NCBI GenBank assembly: GCA_947000775.1
Contig: CAMQGK010000567.1
Coordinates: forward strand, 4,035,001 to 4,099,000
DNA from: Pterois miles
Taxonomy: Eukaryota > Chordata > Actinopteri > Perciformes > Scorpaenidae
DNA length: 64,000 nucleotides
Direction of reading: 5' to 3'
Position numbers and translations under genes: made by a program. Below the pieces are notes generated by a model, which had not been told where the DNA came from, searched no databases, and saw only the letters and a program-made list of their open reading frames with translations. Below, piece by piece: positions 58,834-64,000 of this stretch (positions are counted from its first letter, which is position 1; each line of letters begins with the position of its first letter).

Positions 58834-60319
58834 ATAGTGACAGTTTTATAAAAGTAACTCAAAGTTACCGACTGCAGCTTTAAAGTTATTTATATTATAA
58901 AAAAATATTCAGTTTATTGCTGTCATTTTACCACAACAGCCATTCAGTGTAATTCTGTTCATCTCTTTATATGGTCGTTTTTATTGTTAGTGGCGGAGTC
59001 CACCATTCTTGCACCGCATTTGAATTTTCTTCACATGCAGGAGGGATTCATAGGAAATAATGCAGAACCAGCATTACTGCTTGTAATTTCCCATCAGAAA
59101 CCTCTTTCTCATGCAGGACATAGTGACAGTTTTATAAACTTTTGGTCATAGTTGCTCAAAGTTACCTACTACAGCTTTAAAGCCTGCTAGAGAGAACTAC
59201 TGTTGAAATAGTCAGTCATCACTAACAGCTCATTACTATGACCCACACACATTATTACCAGCTAATCTTAAATTACATTGCTAATGGTGCGTTGGGTGAG
59301 CTGATGTCACATTGCATTACCTAATAACATACAGTATGCTGCACTGGGACGGAGCCTGCAGTGCTGCTCTGGCCAGCTTGTACTTGGGTGGCTGTTTATG
59401 TTGAGGCAGTGCATTCCCCCTTTCGCCAGGCAACCGGACGGTTTACGAGCAGTCGCTCACACAAAAGCGCGGGGCGGACTGATTGCTCAGCTAATTGATC
59501 TCCACCAGAGATCACAGAGCTGCGCTCGTAAAGAAAGGAACGCCTCCCATGACATCACCGCACGCTGCATGGCGAGACGAGGCCTGCAAGGCGGGGGAGG
59601 GAGGCTTATTCCCACACTGAGGGAGGCGGACTGCAGACAGGAGGAGAGACCTCCACATGGACAGAATATTCTGCTGCTAATCTGGAGGGGCTGGTGGAAT
59701 TAAACCTTGTTAGGCCTCAGAGAAATAAAATGACACACACATGAGCTGCAAAAGCTTTGAAAACCTTTTAATACCATACTGAAAAAAGATGACTATTGTT
59801 AATATGCACAGGGAAATTCCTGGGAGGTCAGAGGTCAAACTTATCTTCAGAAGCTCCCATGGAGCTGATAGGTATTTAGTGTCTTTCTCAAGGACCCAAC
59901 ACGAGAGCTTGAACTCAGATTGTCTAGTTCAGTGGTTCCCAACCTGGGGTCCGGGTCCTCCTCAGGGCAGCACCAAATATCACAGGGGATGTGCCAGGAT
60001 TTGTCTGCTCTATGGTTGTCAAAATTAGATTTATAAATATGTTTACAACTAAAATCACAATAGCACATTGTTGGTTAACAACAAAAAAGAATTTTTTATT
60101 AAAAAGATATGTTGTTTGGTACTTAGTAGGCCACTTTCTGTTTGAACCCAGTATTTTGCACAGTTGCAGATAAAGACAAGGCCACACTAATATTAATTAG
60201 CATCATGCTAGTTGTAGCATTTGATTCTAGTGGTGGCTGCGTAGGTTGTAGAGTGTTGTAAAGTCCCAAAGTCAAAATTTATTGACAAGAATTCCCACCA
60301 TTTTTTAACTAAAAAGTAT
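58834..60319. other. Netrin intron, mostly unique
   Basis: 59330-59710 is a GC-rich island within AT-rich flanks; its 101-codon open frame has no recognised motif. 59930-60010 holds 'cagtggttcccaacctgggg', the edge of a common dispersed repeat. Confidence 0.45.
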
Positions 60320-60480
60320 TGTAAGAAGAAGAAGAAGAAGAAGACTCCTTATTAACCCCCGGGGAAATAAAATACACTTTTAAAAATAAGAAGAACAAAA
60401 CACACAACAAAAGGAGGGGGGGGCGAGGGGGGGCAGGAAAAAAACCCCCACACCCCCCCCCCCCAGCCCCCCCCCCCCTT
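60320..60480. repeat. Low-complexity GAA, G and C runs
   Basis: A (gaa)n stretch at 60323-60345, then G runs and long C runs up to 60478. The lengths are probably unreliable. Confidence 0.85.
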
Positions 60481-61260
60481 CAATCCATATTTGTTGGCGT
60501 TTAGTCTTTCAAAAACAATATTATCACTGCATTAAAAACATATTTGCACTCCCGCTTGTGAGTGTGCACATAGTATTAACTATCCAGCAGCAATCTAACA
60601 AATATTACATTACATTTAGTTCACCACAATAACACAAAATACAAACATTTTCAATAACTCCAGAATGATGTAAAGTCCAAAAGTCAAAATTTTTTGAATA
60701 AAGATAGACAGAATCCTTTCACAAATTTAAAGCATTTTTTAACCAACAAAGTGTTCTGCTTCAATCAGTATCTGTTGGCATTTAGCCTTTCATAATCAAT
60801 ATTTTCACTGCACTAAAAAAGCCTATTTACTCTTCCACTTGTCGCACACAATGGCTAATCTGCACCTATATTAACAGGTCGGTCTAGTAGCAGTCTAACA
60901 AATATCACATTACATGTATTTAATAAATTATCAATTATATAATTATAATATAATTTAAATTAGAATATAAATTATATTATAAAGATTAATTATTAATTTA
61001 AAGTGTTGTCAAGTCCAAAAGTCAATATTTACTGAAAAAAGATAGACGAATGAAGAATTCTGCTTTAATCAATAATTGTTGGCATTTAGCCTTTTAAAAG
61101 CAGCATTTATACTGCGCTAAAAAATCTATTCGCTCTGTCGCTTGCCACACACAAAAGGAGGCCTGAACCTGTATTAACATGGCGGTCTAGCAGCAATCTA
61201 ACAATATTGCATTTCATTTATTTAACCACAATACCAAAAAATCTATTTAGACTCTAACAC
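60481..61260. repeat. Three diverged tandem copies of a roughly 300-base unit
   Basis: Related phrases recur: 'caatccatatttgttggcgtttagtctttcaaaa', 'caatcagtatctgttggcatttagcctttc' and 'caataattgttggcatttagcc' at about 60481, 60755 and 61058. Each is followed by a 'cactgc(a/g)ttaaaaa' type segment, 'tctaacaaatat' and 'gtccaaaagtcaa'. The copies are well diverged, so the duplication is old. Part of the same phrase ('aaagtcccaaagtcaaaatttattga') begins near 60260. Confidence 0.8.
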
Positions 61261-64000
61261 TATTATTGTAAACAAAACTTTATGTTGTCACTTTATGTTG
61301 ACGAAACTGTTATATTCATTAAAGAAAGTTGACTCATTTGATACACTGAATCACCTCATTCAAACTGAGGATTTTGTTTGAGGATTTGTAATTTTATTTT
61401 ACGTGATGACATCAGGAAATATGAGGGGTTTGGGGGGGTTCAGCTTTTCTCAGATACGAGTCGGGGACTAGAGACTGAATCTACTGAATGTGGTGGAATT
61501 ATACATCATTTGTTCTTTGTGTAGAGCGTAATTATTTTCCCAATTATGTGACAAATGTAATCGCTACCTGTAGTGTGAAGCACTACATGTGGAAAAGCAC
61601 TTTGGTTAAGGTCAGGGGAAAATTGTGGTTCCCGTTAAATTATAGTAAAACAATAACCTGACATCATCGTCAGTTTACACCTGCCCTCAGGCCAAAAATG
61701 GACAAACACAGCATCCAGCAGATTTTTTTCACAGACCTACAGGAACATGCTCAGACCTGGGTGAAATAGAAGAGCGAGATGGCTTTAGATAGCCTTTCAT
61801 CTCAGGGATAACTCAATTCATTAGCTCAGCTTTTACCTTTTCATCTCTTATCTGGTCTCAAGGCACAAAGTGCACTCTTGTGTGGTTTGGCAGCTCCTCA
61901 GAGGTGAAAGGTGAGCTGAGTGATGGGTCATTATGTTTCTCTGTGTGTGCTGTTTATGGCAGCAGAGCAGATACAACTCCCCACAGGGAATAGAGGTGTT
62001 GCTGCCAAATTGGCCATGATGGCTTCATTAGATTGATAGCATCTGTCCGTAGACAACCGGGCCAATACAGCTAACCTGCTCTGTAAGCCTTTCGCCCTCG
62101 GTTTCAATTGTGAAGTGGACAGTGGTAACAGCTCTTGCCAGAAAAAAAAAATAACAATGTCATATAATTTAAAGGTTTCTGAGAGGATGTTTTGAAGTTG
62201 TGGTTACCGCTTGGTGCATCTGCTTTCTTGCCAAAAAAAAAAAAAAAAAATGCAAATAGGCCCAGGTTGATAAAATTGCATCACCATCATGCTCTATTAA
62301 TTGCCAGACTCAAGCCAGACTTGTGATGAGCAATGTGCCAGAATACATCTCCATGAGTTGACACTGGCCATAGATTAGCCAGAGTGCTGCTAACAGTCTG
62401 CACTCCCAATGCTGGCAGCCATGTTTGGTTGTTTTAACCTGAATAGGCTGGCCACCTGTGTGGGCAATGTGGTGGAGACTGGAGACAAACAAATGAGATG
62501 GCCTGGGAGAAAAGTCAGGGAAGCATATGTCGAACTGAAATTTTAAAAATCTTTTTATACTGTACTTGGTGTTTGTTTGGCTTGTGTATTTATATGGTCA
62601 AAGATGTGATTGCCAAAAATAAGACGTTAACCTCAACCCTAACCTTTTTTCTGTGGTGACAGCGTCTATTACATTAGTGTTCTCTAGGGTACGTGAATTA
62701 CTGGTTCTGGGCTGACACTGTAATGGTAGTTTGATTAGTGTATTGTCTGTGTAGGCGAGCACTAAAAACTGTAGTGTCACTATAATTCCAGTGTTGACCA
62801 GTTTTGGACCGGCATTGTTAGCTGTTGCTTGGTGCCATCTGTTATTTTAGCAGTCTCTGTTTTACGCCTTAACTCCATATGTTACTCCATCTTGTGTTAG
62901 TTGTAGTGAGGTTACAAGACCACCGTTTGCTCTGAGTTCTGACAGTCTGGTTATTTGTCGTCACCACAACTGGACCCATAAGATAGAGACAACTAACCCT
63001 ATCTAGATCCTCCTTGTTTCTATATTGAGGGAGCATGAGTGTATATAAAGATGGATGACATGCCAGCTCCCCAAAGTGAAGCCAAAACATCTCATTTGCC
63101 CCCTGGTGGCTGGCTGCAGTAAAGGCCATAAAGGCTGACTCCCTCCATATTAATGGATGGGACATGGGTCAAAATAAAAACTATACATCAAATATTTTTT
63201 TCCCAAAGATGGCTTCTTCTTCATTTTAGGTAGTTCCTATCATGCTGATGGGTGTTCAAGTGTTCATTTTTCTGATAAGTTTGCCTTTAATTAGCTATTT
63301 GATGCTATAAAAAGGGGTGAGACGTCATGATTGACAGCTGCTGAGTGAAGTAGTCGTAGAACCGGAGGCTCGGGTATTGTACAAGAGAAGACATAAAACT
63401 AACTTTCTATAACCGTCACGAGTCTATGTAGTAGAACATATATCAGTTTGATCATAAATACTGTATAGTCATAGAGGTTTTAAAGTTAGCTTTTCTACCT
63501 AGCCAAACAGCTACCGTGGTTCTAACGGAGCAGCTAGGTGGCTCACGCAAGCTATCTGCAGCCGTGCTCGGCTCTTGATGGGATCATGCAGGTGTATGGG
63601 CGGGACATTGATACTGTGGCTACACCCCCCTCCAACCATTACTGCGCTGACTCTGGTTCCAAACGATGTCAAAATCTCAAGATGGCAGCTCCTGTATCCA
63701 GGATATTTTGGCTTCACTTTTGTACAGCGGGAGGAAGCGGAGAAACATCGTTCATCTATACAGCGTGTTAGAACTGCTGATGACTCTGCAGGTGCTGAAA
63801 TAAAATCAAAGAAAAGTGACGTCTAGTGTGGATACTAAGCTAACTAGCCTCAACTATCTGGGTAGAGGCTTGTCCGTTTTCTGAGTGGAGTACAAGCTGA
63901 ACAGCATGACAGGTTCTCACATATGTCCGATGGAACAGATATCGCTTGAGACCCAAACTATGAAAAAAAAACTAGATTTCAGCAAAAAAGTTCGCACTTT
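61261..64000. other. Netrin intron to window end
   Basis: 61750-62110 is unique, moderately GC-rich and contains 'aactcaattcattagctcag' and 'gcttcattagattgatagca', which could be a conserved enhancer. 63060-63400 resembles the repeat at 45484. 63540-63830 has short open frames but no recognised protein. Confidence 0.4.

Noticed and set aside
59398..59703. 101-codon open frame in the GC island
   Set aside because: No recognised domain; reported only as a possible regulatory island.

Overview
The window is nuclear DNA of a bony fish, probably a percomorph teleost. It has compact multi-exon vertebrate genes with GT-AG introns, Tc1-type transposon remnants, tRNA-derived SINE-like repeats, many short inverted-repeat elements and long AT-rich minisatellites. 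Nothing in it is bacterial or viral. I rebuilt the exon structures by hand from reading frame, splice sites, intron phase and remembered family sequences; no alignment was run.

There are four protein-coding genes. mfsd6l (minus, CDS 699-2456) is a single-coding-exon MFS-like membrane protein with a likely non-coding first exon and GC-rich promoter near 4730-5020. pik3r6 (minus, 16358 to 7316, 18 coding exons, about 702 aa) encodes the p84/p87 adaptor of PI3K-gamma. pik3r5 (minus, 29307 to 17298, 17 coding exons, about 881 aa) encodes the p101 adaptor. The first coding exon of a netrin-1 gene (plus, CDS 34885-35899) begins a divergent gene; its following intron appears to fill the rest of the window, more than 28 kb. 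The order mfsd6l-pik3r6-pik3r5-ntn1 matches human 17p13.1 as I remember it.

The two PI3K-gamma adaptors lie head to tail with about 0.5 kb between the pik3r5 stop and the pik3r6 5' region. Their intron phases match one for one apart from one extra intron in pik3r5 and two in pik3r6, which points to an ancient tandem duplication. Both proteins would compete for p110-gamma and link it to G-beta-gamma or Ras signalling at the membrane.

The rest is introns and intergenic DNA. Main repeat features are a Tc1 remnant (14548-16107) ending seven bases from a pik3r6 splice donor, four copies of one SINE-like repeat (three with visible target duplications), several inverted-repeat elements, and two related minisatellites 10 kb apart (30.65-31.86 kb and 40.84-42.27 kb). 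A third minisatellite (37.98-39.72 kb) holds a run of about 127 A. I found no new biological system. The most informative points are the paired gene architecture, a GC-AG intron in pik3r6, transposon sequence abutting functional sites, and candidate regulatory islands in the netrin intron.
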